Assembly (NCBI GenBank): GCA_024401915.1
Contig: JAKSKA010000006.1
Coordinates: 1 to 18,306 of the forward strand
Direction: 5' to 3'
Source: Bacteroidales bacterium
GTDB taxonomy: Bacteria > Bacteroidota > Bacteroidia > Bacteroidales > UBA932
DNA length: 18,306 bases
Part shown: positions 7,524-15,204 of the stretch, one piece after another
How positions within the stretch are numbered: position 1 is the first letter of the stretch
Layout of the letters: each line of letters starts with the position of its first letter
Notes under the pieces: generated by a model
Databases searched by the model: none
What the model was told of the DNA's origin: nothing
The model's input: only the letters and a program-made list of their open reading frames with translations
Translations under genes and position numbers: made by a program

Positions 7524-8851
7524 ATTCTCTTTCCGAGGACTTCCTTTATTGGTTCGATGAACCTGTCGATGTTGCCGGCCCCGAAGGTGACGAGCACGTC
7601 GAAGTCTTCCTTCTCCACCCAGTCCATCAGCTCATCGCGCTTCAGGAGAATCTTCTCTCCGGCCGTTATATCCTTGAAGATGAGGTTCGAATCCACTCCG
7701 GGGATGGGCTCCTCCCTTGCCGGATAGATGTCGAGGACCACAACCCGGTCAAGGCCGCTGAGGGCCTTTGCGAATTCGGGTGCGAAATCGCGGGTGCGGG
7801 TGTAGAGATGGGGCTGGAATATTCCCGTGATCTTCCTCCCGGGGAAGATGCCGCGCAGGGAGGATATGGCGGTGGCGAGCTCCGCCGGGTGATGGGCGTA
7901 ATCGTCTACGTAGGTCAGGGACGGGGTGTTGATGTGCTCGTCCAGGCGTCTTACGGCGCCCTTGAAGCTGCCTATCGCCGATCTTACTTTCTGCGCGTCC
8001 ACTCCGTAGCAGAGGCAGATGGCTGCGGCAGCGATGCTGTTCTCCACGTTCACCCAGCCAAGGGTGCCCACCCGTATGTCGGTCAGCGTGCCACCGGGAT
8101 GGACCAGGTCGAAGGTGTAGTGGCCGTCGGGACCCAGCCTCAGGTTGTCGCTGTGGAAATCAGCTCCGGGGTTGTCGAAATGGTAGGTGAAAATCCTGGC
8201 CTCCGTATCTTCGCGGCTGACAGGAAGCCCGTATTTGAGAATCAGCGTTTCACTTACCTGCGATGCGAACTGCCTGAACGCCTCCTGGACGTGGGCGAGG
8301 TCGCCGTAGATGTCGAGGTGGTCGGCGTCCATCGCCGTGATTGCAGCAATCATAGGGTGGAGCTGCAGGAAGGAGCGGTCGAACTCGTCGGCTTCAGCCA
8401 CGACTGTGGGTGATTTGCTCATCAGCAGGTTGGTCCCGTAGTTCTTCGAAATTCCGCCAAGGAAGGCTGAACACCCGTCACCGCCCTCCGTCAGGATATG
8501 GGCTACGAGGGTGCTTGTGGTCGTTTTTCCGTGCGTGCCCGCAACGGCAAGGCAGTTCTGGCCGGCGGTTATTTCGCCGAGTGCGCGGGACCGCTTCACG
8601 ATGCGGTAGCCTTTGGAGACCACGTACTGATATTCTCCCAGTTCCTCCGGAATGGCGGGGGTGTAGATCACCAGCGTTTCCTCTATGTCCTGAGGTATCT
8701 CCTCAGGCCTGTCCTCGTAATGGACGGGGATTCCCTCTTCTTCGAGCTTGTGGGTCCGATCCGAGCGTGTCCGGTCGTAGCCTGACACCCCCCTCCCCTC
8801 GCACTCCCAGTCCCGCGCCATCCCACACATCCCTATCCCTCCGACCGCCAT
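7520..8851 (-). CDS. murC: UDP-N-acetylmuramate--L-alanine ligase MurC (start unusual)
   Basis: MurC adds L-alanine to UDP-MurNAc using ATP, the first step of stem peptide assembly in the cytoplasm. From the ATG at 8851 there are 443 residues. Visible motifs are GGIGM at 4-8 (UDP-binding), VSGYDRT at 22-28, the ATP loop GTHGKTTT at 105-112, DADHLD at 175-180, RRLDEH at 301-306, DDYAHHP at 316-322 and FQPHLYTRTRDF at 345-356. The N-terminus is short: relatives have a residue stretch resembling xVYFIGIGGIGM, and here the codons just before the ATG read V-G-F, which fit that stretch, but a TAG two codons after an earlier ATG (8869) breaks the frame at 8861-8863. So either the protein starts within the first strand or the sequence has an error. 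It overlaps murG by 19 bases and ftsQ by 4. Confidence 0.93.
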   Translation of the reverse strand: MAVGGIGMCGMARDWECEGRGVSGYDRTRSDRTHKLEEEGIPVHYEDRPEEIPQDIEETLVIYTPAIPEELGEYQYVVSKGYRIVKRSRALGEITAGQNCLAVAGTHGKTTTSTLVAHILTEGGDGCSAFLGGISKNYGTNLLMSKSPTVVAEADEFDRSFLQLHPMIAAITAMDADHLDIYGDLAHVQEAFRQFASQVSETLILKYGLPVSREDTEARIFTYHFDNPGADFHSDNLRLGPDGHYTFDLVHPGGTLTDIRVGTLGWVNVENSIAAAAICLCYGVDAQKVRSAIGSFKGAVRRLDEHINTPSLTYVDDYAHHPAELATAISSLRGIFPGRKITGIFQPHLYTRTRDFAPEFAKALSGLDRVVVLDIYPAREEPIPGVDSNLIFKDITAGEKILLKRDELMDWVEKEDFDVLVTFGAGNIDRFIEPIKEVLGKRI

Positions 8852-9990
8852 AAAGCCAACCTATCCCATATCAGCTTGTATATTTCATCAACTATTGTCC
8901 GGGCTGCATCGAGCCTTGAGAGCGGCGCTACGGCGGCTTCCATTTCCTTTATCCTCTCCTCATCGCGGCAGAGCTCCAGGGCTGCCGGCATCAGTTCCTT
9001 TCCGGCATCGCAGTCCGTGACCAGCATGCCGGCCCCGCGGTTTACGAGCGCCATTGCATTGTGGGTCTGGTGGTCCTCCGCCACGTTGGGGGAGGGTACG
9101 AACACGGCGGCTTTCCGTGCAGCGCAGATTTCCGATACGCTTGATGCGCCGCTGCGGCTTATGACCACGTCAGCCATTGCGTAGGCGAGGTCCATCCTCG
9201 CTATGAAGTCGCTGTAGTGGATCGCCGGCAGATCGCGTCCCGCCATAAACTCGTCGATTCCCTTCTTGTAGTACTTGCCGCATTGCCAGAGTATCTCCAC
9301 TCCTTCTCCTCCGGGACAGCCGGCTTCTATCCAGCCCTTCATTGCTCGGTTGAGCGTGCCTGCGCCGAGGCTTCCCCCGACGATGAGTATATGCTTCAGT
9401 CCCGGGGTGAAGCCGTAGAAACTTGTCCCCTCCGCCTTGTCCTTCTCGTCATAAGGATGGATTTCCGACCGTATGGGGTTGCCGCTGAAGACTATCCTGT
9501 CGGCGGGAAAGAAGCGTTCCATACCGTCATAGGCCACGCAGATGCAGCCTACGCGTTTAGAAAGCAGCCTGTTTGTCAGTCCGGCGAAACCGTTCTGCTC
9601 CTGGATGAGAGCGGGGATCTTCGCTGCCGTCGCCTTCCAGAGCAGCGGCGCGCTCGCGTATCCTCCAACCCCTATCGCTATGTCCGGCTTGAATTCCTTT
9701 ATTATGCGTCCGGCCTTGTGCAGGCTTGCCGCGGCCTTGAACGGTATCTGCAGGTCGTTCTTTATGTTCTTCCAGTTCAGCTGGCGCTGAAGTCCGACTA
9801 TGGGAAGCGCTTCGATGCGGTAGCCCGCAGCCGGAACCTTCTCCATCTCCATCTTTCCTTCCGCTCCGACGAAGAGAATCTCGTTCCCGGGGTTCGCTGC
9901 GCGCAGCGCATTGGCAATTGAGATCGCCGGGAAGATATGGCCTCCCGTACCTCCGCCGCTGATTATTGCTCTGATCTTTTTATACTCCAT
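8833..9990 (-). CDS. murG: MurG, UDP-GlcNAc transferase making lipid II
   Basis: MurG transfers GlcNAc from UDP-GlcNAc to lipid I at the inner face of the membrane, giving lipid II. Starting at the ATG at 9990 the product has 385 residues. It has GGGTGGH at 12-18, IGVGGYAS at 106-113, the QEQNGFAGLTNRLLS segment at 130-144, the second-domain loop GGSLGA at 205-210, and SRSGASSVSEI at 278-288, which is part of the UDP-GlcNAc site, followed by EDHQTHNA at 305-312. I chose 9990 because the conserved first strand begins 6 residues later; a longer frame reaching back to 10068 only covers the end of ftsW. The gene overlaps ftsW by 11 bases. After the usual end near DEIYKLI, an 11-residue tail (WDRLALWRSEG) runs into murC by 19 bases. 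Confidence 0.97.
   Translation of the reverse strand: MEYKKIRAIISGGGTGGHIFPAISIANALRAANPGNEILFVGAEGKMEMEKVPAAGYRIEALPIVGLQRQLNWKNIKNDLQIPFKAAASLHKAGRIIKEFKPDIAIGVGGYASAPLLWKATAAKIPALIQEQNGFAGLTNRLLSKRVGCICVAYDGMERFFPADRIVFSGNPIRSEIHPYDEKDKAEGTSFYGFTPGLKHILIVGGSLGAGTLNRAMKGWIEAGCPGGEGVEILWQCGKYYKKGIDEFMAGRDLPAIHYSDFIARMDLAYAMADVVISRSGASSVSEICAARKAAVFVPSPNVAEDHQTHNAMALVNRGAGMLVTDCDAGKELMPAALELCRDEERIKEMEAAVAPLSRLDAARTIVDEIYKLIWDRLALWRSEG
8861..8869 (-). other. ATG-GGA-TAG three-codon frame just upstream of murC
   Basis: In the murC reading frame an ATG at 8869 is followed by GGA and then TAG at 8863-8861; the frame then continues V-G-F to the ATG at 8851. Read through, the stretch would give M-G-x-V-G-F-M-A-V-G-G-I-G-M, which resembles the normal MurC start. 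This may be the remnant of the ancestral start interrupted by a nonsense base, or a sequence error. The region lies inside the end of murG, which is read in another frame. Confidence 0.5.
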
Positions 9991-11347
9991 AATCGTCGAA
10001 TTCATCAAGTTCTTCGCTTGCCGTCTGGTTCGCGGACTCGAAAGTGTCCAGTGCATCCAGGCCGGCACTCACGTTCTCGCGCAGTTCCACGAGCGGCTGT
10101 GCCTTCTTCTGCTCCCGCTCCAGCTGCTTCGTCGCGATACGGCTGAATGACAGGATGATGCCGAAGGCGAGACAGAAGCACAGGAACGCCGACGTTCCGT
10201 GGCTGATAAGCGGCAGCGTCTGGCCGGTCATCACGCCCAGATCGACGTTCACGCAGATATGCATCATCGCCTGGCCGCTGATGAGCAGGCTCAGTCCCGC
10301 CAGCGTGAGCTTCTCGTAGGTGTAGGATTTCCCGAAGGTCTTTATTATTATGGACGCCCTTGCGAGGAGCGCGACATACAGCGTCAGTATCAGCAGCGCA
10401 CCGAGGATTCCGTACTCCTCCACTATGAAACTGAACATATAGTCCTCGGACATATCGGGCACGCAGTAGCGCTGGGTGCTCTGCCCGGGTCCCTTGGGCA
10501 GGGGCCAGCCTTCGTGGATCGCTATCTTCGCGCCGTACGGCTGCCTGAGCTTGTCGAGCGCCTCCTGGTACTCGATGCTGCCTTTCCTGGCCTTGTGGAA
10601 CGCCTCTTCATCGTCCTCTTTGAAGACTCGCGACACCATAGTCTCCAGACGTCCGAACACCTTGCCGTCCGTGAGCTTGCATATCCCCAATCCTGCTCCG
10701 ACTATACCGACGCCAAGGAGGGCGAGGAGGAAGAAGCTCTTGATTTCACCTCCTCCGAGGAATATCACGACGAGCATCATCGCAGCAATGAATATCATCG
10801 CGGAGTTGCTGGCGGTCATCACGAGCACCGTCGTCACGACAAAGGGCCCGTAGATGTATGCTATGTCCCTGCGTTTCGGCTTGTCGTTCCATCTCAGCTC
10901 CCCTTTCTTCCTTGCGTCCATAGCCCAGGACATATAGAGTATCATTGCGATCTTCACGACCTCGAGGACGTGGATCTGGACTCCCTTGATGGCGAGGATG
11001 CGCCTTGCTCCGTTGATGTTGCAGGATTTGATGAAGCCCGTGTCTATCCTGGAGACCAGCAGGCCCATCAGTATCAGTGTGAGCAGGAACCCGTATTTCG
11101 AGGCCCAGCGGAAGACGCGCGTATCCTTGAATATGAAGCAGGCAAGGACGATTCCTATTCCGCCAAGAACCACGCACATATGCCTGCTTATCACATCGAC
11201 CCTCGTCGTGTCCCCGTCCAGGAGCCTTGAGGTTGATGAGAAGATGCAGACTATCGAGATGAAGACGAGCATCAGGAATATCATCCATACGACACGGTCT
11301 CCCTCGAAGCGTTCGAGCAGCGGTTTTATTTTGTCCTTGACGGCCAT
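9980..11347 (-). CDS. ftsW: Septal peptidoglycan glycosyltransferase FtsW (SEDS family)
   Basis: FtsW polymerises lipid II into glycan strands at the septum, working with FtsI. The 455-residue protein has a hydrophobic pattern fitting about ten membrane helices, with a large periplasmic loop. Family landmarks are NGARRIL at 112-118, LEVVKIAMI at 128-136, the KGPGQSTQRY segment at 285-294, and SEDYMFSFIVEEYG at 300-313. Asp302 corresponds to the catalytic aspartate of the SEDS family. LPLISHGTSAF at 378-388 is a variant of the usual PFISYGGSS region. A polar tail of about 50 residues follows the last helix near 402 and ends in an acidic segment. The gene follows murD after 4 bases and overlaps murG by 11 bases. 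The location in a dcw cluster favours FtsW over RodA. Confidence 0.96.
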   Translation of the reverse strand: MAVKDKIKPLLERFEGDRVVWMIFLMLVFISIVCIFSSTSRLLDGDTTRVDVISRHMCVVLGGIGIVLACFIFKDTRVFRWASKYGFLLTLILMGLLVSRIDTGFIKSCNINGARRILAIKGVQIHVLEVVKIAMILYMSWAMDARKKGELRWNDKPKRRDIAYIYGPFVVTTVLVMTASNSAMIFIAAMMLVVIFLGGGEIKSFFLLALLGVGIVGAGLGICKLTDGKVFGRLETMVSRVFKEDDEEAFHKARKGSIEYQEALDKLRQPYGAKIAIHEGWPLPKGPGQSTQRYCVPDMSEDYMFSFIVEEYGILGALLILTLYVALLARASIIIKTFGKSYTYEKLTLAGLSLLISGQAMMHICVNVDLGVMTGQTLPLISHGTSAFLCFCLAFGIILSFSRIATKQLEREQKKAQPLVELRENVSAGLDALDTFESANQTASEELDEFDDYGV

Positions 11348-11351
11348 CAGA

Positions 11352-12692
11352 CTACAGTTTTCTTACGGATTCCTTGAATTTCTCGCCACGCTCCTCATAG
11401 CAGCTGAAGAGGTCGAAGCTGGTGCAGCAGGGGCTGAGGAGCACGACGTCACCTGCGCTTGCGAAGTCTCTGGCGGCGCGGACTGCATCGTCCGTGTTGA
11501 GCGTGTCCACCATCTTGTCGCTGCCCACTATGCCTTCGAAGGCTTCGTGGAACTTGTGGTTGTCTATCCCGAGGCAGACTATCGCCTTGACCTTCTCTTT
11601 CACGAGATCCATCAGCACCGAATAGTCGTTGCCCTTGTCGCCGCCGCCGACAATCCAGACGACGGGCCTCTTCTGGCACTCCAGCGCATACCAGGCGGCA
11701 TCCACGTTCGTCGCTTTCGAGTCGTTGACGTAAAGCACGTCACCGATGCTCAGGACGGGCTCCAGCCTGTGCTCTATCGGAGCGAAGGTCTTGAGTGACC
11801 TGCGTATCGTCTCGTCGTCGATTCCGGTGGCTTTGGCGGCGAGTGCGGCGGCCATCGAGTTGTAGATGTTGTGGCGTCCGCCAAGGGCCAGTTCCTCGAG
11901 GTAGATCTCGCTTTCGCTCTTCTCGTAATCGAGTATGATCTTGTCGTCCTTGAGGTAGGCACCGGGCTTTACGACCTTCTCCTGGCTGAACGGCAGCATC
12001 TTCGCCTGTGTCACGATCCTGCTGAGATGCTCGATCGTAATCTTGTCATCGGAATCGAATATGAAGCAGTCCTCGGGACGGAGGTTCTGTATGATCTTGA
12101 ACTTCGCCTTCACGTAGTTCTCCATCTTGTAGTCGTACCTGTCGAGATGGTCGGGCGTGATGTTGGTGATGATGGCGATGTCGGGGCGGAAATCGTAAGT
12201 GTCGTCGAGCTGGAAACTGCTGATTTCCAGCACGTAGTAATCGTGTTCCTCGGTCGCTACCTGCATTGCGTAGCTCTTGCCTATGTTGCCGCCGAGGCCG
12301 GCGTTGAGGCCCGCTTCGGTGAGCAGGTAGTGGATGAGAGACGTCGTTGTCGTCTTGCCGTTCGAACCGGTGATGCATATCTTCTTCGCGTTGTCATAGC
12401 GCGAAGCGAACTCTATCTCGGAGACGATATGCGTTCCGCGGCTCCTGAGCGCACGCACCATAGGCGCCGTCTCGGGGATTCCGGGACTCTTGATCACTTC
12501 GTCCGCATTCAGCACAAGGCTCTCCGTATGGCCGCCCTGCTCGAAGGGGATACCCCACTTGCGCAGCGTCTCGGTATATTCGTCCTTGATTTTTCCCTTG
12601 TCTGAAAGAAAGACGTCGAAGCCCTTCACCTTTGCGAGCACGGCGGCGCCCACACCGCTTTCCGCTCCTCCCAAAACTACGATTCTGCCCAT
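11352..12692 (-). CDS. murD: UDP-N-acetylmuramoyl-L-alanine--D-glutamate ligase MurD
   Basis: MurD adds D-glutamate to UDP-MurNAc-L-Ala with ATP. The 446-residue protein is a normal length. It has a Rossmann-like start (VVLGGAESGVGAA at 5-17), KSPGIP at 68-73, the ATP loop GSNGKTTT at 109-116, the LEISSFQL segment at 155-162, NITPDHLDRY at 177-186, GGRHNIYNS at 271-279, HRLEP at 308-312 and DSKATN at 324-329. The C-terminal D-glutamate site reads SPCCTSFD at 420-427, a small variation on the common SPACASFD. The gene starts 2 bases after the mraY stop and ends 4 bases before ftsW, which indicates one transcript. Confidence 0.97.
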   Translation of the reverse strand: MGRIVVLGGAESGVGAAVLAKVKGFDVFLSDKGKIKDEYTETLRKWGIPFEQGGHTESLVLNADEVIKSPGIPETAPMVRALRSRGTHIVSEIEFASRYDNAKKICITGSNGKTTTTSLIHYLLTEAGLNAGLGGNIGKSYAMQVATEEHDYYVLEISSFQLDDTYDFRPDIAIITNITPDHLDRYDYKMENYVKAKFKIIQNLRPEDCFIFDSDDKITIEHLSRIVTQAKMLPFSQEKVVKPGAYLKDDKIILDYEKSESEIYLEELALGGRHNIYNSMAAALAAKATGIDDETIRRSLKTFAPIEHRLEPVLSIGDVLYVNDSKATNVDAAWYALECQKRPVVWIVGGGDKGNDYSVLMDLVKEKVKAIVCLGIDNHKFHEAFEGIVGSDKMVDTLNTDDAVRAARDFASAGDVVLLSPCCTSFDLFSCYEERGEKFKESVRKL

Positions 12693-12694
12693 AA

Positions 12695-13852
12695 TTATCT
12701 GATTTTTAACAATGCAAGAGTTGATACCGCGAGAATAAGCCCTATTATCCAGAAGCGTGTCACGATCCGCGGCTCGGGAATGCCCTTTTTCTGGTAGTGG
12801 TGGTGGATGGGGGACATCAGGAATACCCTGCGGCCCTCACCGTATTTCTTTTTCGTGTACTTGAAGTATCTGCGCTGGATGATCACGGATGCCGCCTCGG
12901 CGAGGAAGATGCCGCAGAGGATGGGGAGCAGGAGCTCCTTGCGTATCAGCACGGCGCTCACGCCTATCACCCCGCCTATGGTCAGGCTGCCCGTATCGCC
13001 CATAAATACCTGGGCCGGGAAGCTGTTGTACCACAGGAAGCCTATCAGCGCCCCGACGAACGCGGCCATATAGATTGCGACCTCGCCTGATCCCGGGAGG
13101 TACATTATATTAAGGTAGCGTGCGTCGATGGCATCGCCGCTGAGCCACGCCATCACGCCGATGACCACGCCCACTATGGCCGATGTGCCGGCCGACAGTC
13201 CGTCCATTCCGTCCGTGAGGTTGGCTCCGTTGGAGCAGGCGAGGATGACGATGATGATCATTATCATATATATGGCCCAGGAGCAGTACACCCCAAGCTG
13301 GCCGCTGAAGGGCGAAAGCCAGGAATAGTCGAATTCGTGGGCCTTGACGAAGGGGATGGTGGTCACCAGCTGGTCCGTGTGGATGGCCTGGCTGAAGCAC
13401 ATCATACCGGCGACGAAGAGGCCGAGAAGGAACTGCAGAATCAGTTTCCCACGCTCGCTCATCCCTTCCTTGTTGTGGCGGAAAACCTTGATGTAGTCAT
13501 CTGTGAAGCCTATTCCGCCGCACCAGAGAGTGGTCACAAGCAGCAGCATCGTGTAGATGTTGTCGAGCTTGCACACCAGTAGTGCCGACCCGACGACAGA
13601 GAGGATTATTATGATTCCGCCCATAGTCGGCGTGCCCTTCTTCTGCATCTGGCCTTCCAGACCGAGGTCGCGTATCGTCTCGCCGATCTGCTTGCGCTGG
13701 AGCCAGCTGATTATGCGTCCGCCGGCTATGAATGCGATCAGCATTCCGAACACGGCAGCGAGCATAGCCCTGAAGGAAAGGTAGTTCATCAGTCCGAGAC
13801 CGGGGATGTCCAGTCCGGCGGCTTCAAGCCATTTTGTTATATGATAGAGCAT
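12695..13852 (-). CDS. mraY: Phospho-MurNAc-pentapeptide transferase MraY
   Basis: MraY is an integral membrane enzyme that transfers phospho-MurNAc-pentapeptide to undecaprenyl phosphate, giving lipid I. The 385-residue protein has the family landmarks: KKGTPTMGG at 71-79, the Mg-binding DDY at 118-120, SNGANLTDGMDGL at 207-219 with Asp214, FMGDTGSL at 283-290 with Asp286, and the SPIHHHYQKKG loop at 347-357, where the histidine cluster is required for activity. The hydrophobic pattern fits about ten membrane helices. The start overlaps the murE stop by one base (TAATG). The pentapeptide precursor needs MurF, which is not encoded next to it. Confidence 0.98.
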   Translation of the reverse strand: MLYHITKWLEAAGLDIPGLGLMNYLSFRAMLAAVFGMLIAFIAGGRIISWLQRKQIGETIRDLGLEGQMQKKGTPTMGGIIIILSVVGSALLVCKLDNIYTMLLLVTTLWCGGIGFTDDYIKVFRHNKEGMSERGKLILQFLLGLFVAGMMCFSQAIHTDQLVTTIPFVKAHEFDYSWLSPFSGQLGVYCSWAIYMIMIIIVILACSNGANLTDGMDGLSAGTSAIVGVVIGVMAWLSGDAIDARYLNIMYLPGSGEVAIYMAAFVGALIGFLWYNSFPAQVFMGDTGSLTIGGVIGVSAVLIRKELLLPILCGIFLAEAASVIIQRRYFKYTKKKYGEGRRVFLMSPIHHHYQKKGIPEPRIVTRFWIIGLILAVSTLALLKIR

Positions 13853-15204
13853 TATGCCAGTGTTTCAAAAGTCTCGGCGACGATTTCACGCTCGTCGAAA
13901 TGGCGTTTTTCAGTTCCAATTATCTGATAGTCCTCGTGGCCCTTTCCCGCAAGCAGTATCGTGGAGTTCTCGGGCGAGAACATTATAGCGGAGCGTATCG
14001 CTTCGCGTCTGTCGGAGATGCATACCGTTTTCCTCAAACCTTCGGCGCCGAGGCCTTTCTTTATGTCCTCGATAATGTCTTCCGTGCGTTCCGTACGGCT
14101 GTTGTCGGAGGTTATGAATATCCTGTCCGCCAGTTTCTCCGCTATCGCGGCCATTTCCGGACGTTTTGTCCTGTCCCTGTCTCCGCCGCAGCCGAAAAGG
14201 CACACGAGCTCGCGCTCCGGAGCGACTGCCCTTAGCGTCTTGAGCACGTTCTCGAGGGCGTCGGGGGTGTGGGCGTAATCGATGATGACGCTGAGCCCGC
14301 GCGGGCCGCTGATGTTCTCGAGCCTGCCGGGGGCCGACCCGAGGGTGGAGATTGCAAGCATCACCTCATTCCTGTCGGCGCCGAGTTCGACGGCCGTGCT
14401 GTATATTGCGAGCAGGTTGTAGGCGTTGTGTTGGCCGATCAGACGTGTGGACACTTCCGTTCCGTCGATGCGGAGCAGCATCCCTTCGAAGCTCTGTTCC
14501 AATATCTTGCAGCAGTGGTCCGCGCCCGTGTGGCAGGAATAGCTGACCTTGCGGGCAGCCGTGTTCTGGAGCATTATCATCCCGTTGCGGTCGTCGGCGT
14601 TGGTGATTGCCGTGGCGCCGGCGGGCAGGCCGTCGAAGAAGAGCTTCTTGCAGCGCAGGTACTCGTCGAAGGTCCCGTGGTAGTCAAGGTGGTCGTGGGT
14701 CAGGTTGGAGAAGATGCCGACGGCGAACTCAAGGCCGGCGATGCGCTCCTGCTCTACCCCTATCGAGCTGACCTCCATAAAGCAGTACTCGCAGCCTGCC
14801 TCCACCATTTCGGCGAGAAGGCGGTTGATCGTGATGGGATCGGAGGTGGTGTTGGTGGTCTCGGTGCGGCGGGTGCCCACATAATTGGCTATGGTCGAGA
14901 GCAGTCCGCATTCGTAGCCGAGGCTGCGGAACAGCCTGTAAAGCAGGGTGACCGTAGTGGTCTTGCCGTTGGTGCCGGTGATGCCGACGAGCTTGAGCTT
15001 TCCTGACGGGTGGCCGTAATATTCGTCGGCCATCATCGCGAGTCCGTGACGGTCTGTCGACACGACGTCGGCTGCTCCTGCGGCAAGGGCGGCCTCGGCG
15101 TACTTGTTGCCGTCGTCGTTCTTGCCCCTAACCGCTATGAAAAGCGCTCCCGGAGTCACTGTCCTGCTGTCGCAGGTTATTGCAGGGTATTCTGTTATCT
15201 TCAT
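13852..15204 (-). CDS. murE: UDP-MurNAc-L-Ala-D-Glu--diamino acid ligase MurE
   Basis: MurE adds the third residue of the stem peptide. From the ATG at 15204 the product has 450 residues. Visible motifs are CDSRTVTPGALFIAVRG at 11-27, the ATP loop GTNGKTTT at 77-84, TTNTTSDP at 116-123, MEVSSIGVEQ at 143-152, THDHLDYHGT at 169-178, DYAHTPDALE at 309-318, and GKGHEDYQ at 420-427. The amino acid signature reads DNSR at 367-370 in place of DNPR; the retained Arg and the GKGHE favour meso-diaminopimelate. The first domain is compact, with a short start before CDSR and a shorter stretch between ADVVST and the ATP loop than is usual, so the total is below the common 480-500. The start overlaps the ftsI stop by 4 bases; longer frames reaching back to 15495 only read through ftsI. 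Confidence 0.96.
   Translation of the reverse strand: MKITEYPAITCDSRTVTPGALFIAVRGKNDDGNKYAEAALAAGAADVVSTDRHGLAMMADEYYGHPSGKLKLVGITGTNGKTTTVTLLYRLFRSLGYECGLLSTIANYVGTRRTETTNTTSDPITINRLLAEMVEAGCEYCFMEVSSIGVEQERIAGLEFAVGIFSNLTHDHLDYHGTFDEYLRCKKLFFDGLPAGATAITNADDRNGMIMLQNTAARKVSYSCHTGADHCCKILEQSFEGMLLRIDGTEVSTRLIGQHNAYNLLAIYSTAVELGADRNEVMLAISTLGSAPGRLENISGPRGLSVIIDYAHTPDALENVLKTLRAVAPERELVCLFGCGGDRDRTKRPEMAAIAEKLADRIFITSDNSRTERTEDIIEDIKKGLGAEGLRKTVCISDRREAIRSAIMFSPENSTILLAGKGHEDYQIIGTEKRHFDEREIVAETFETLA

Noticed and set aside
8833..10068. A longer murG starting at 10068
   Set aside because: The added 26 residues overlap the ftsW end in another frame; the family start begins just after the ATG at 9990.
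10199..11230. A 343-codon open frame on the plus strand opposite ftsW
   Set aside because: The translation is rich in His, Glu and Asp, which is the expected antisense of a membrane protein; no motif supports it.
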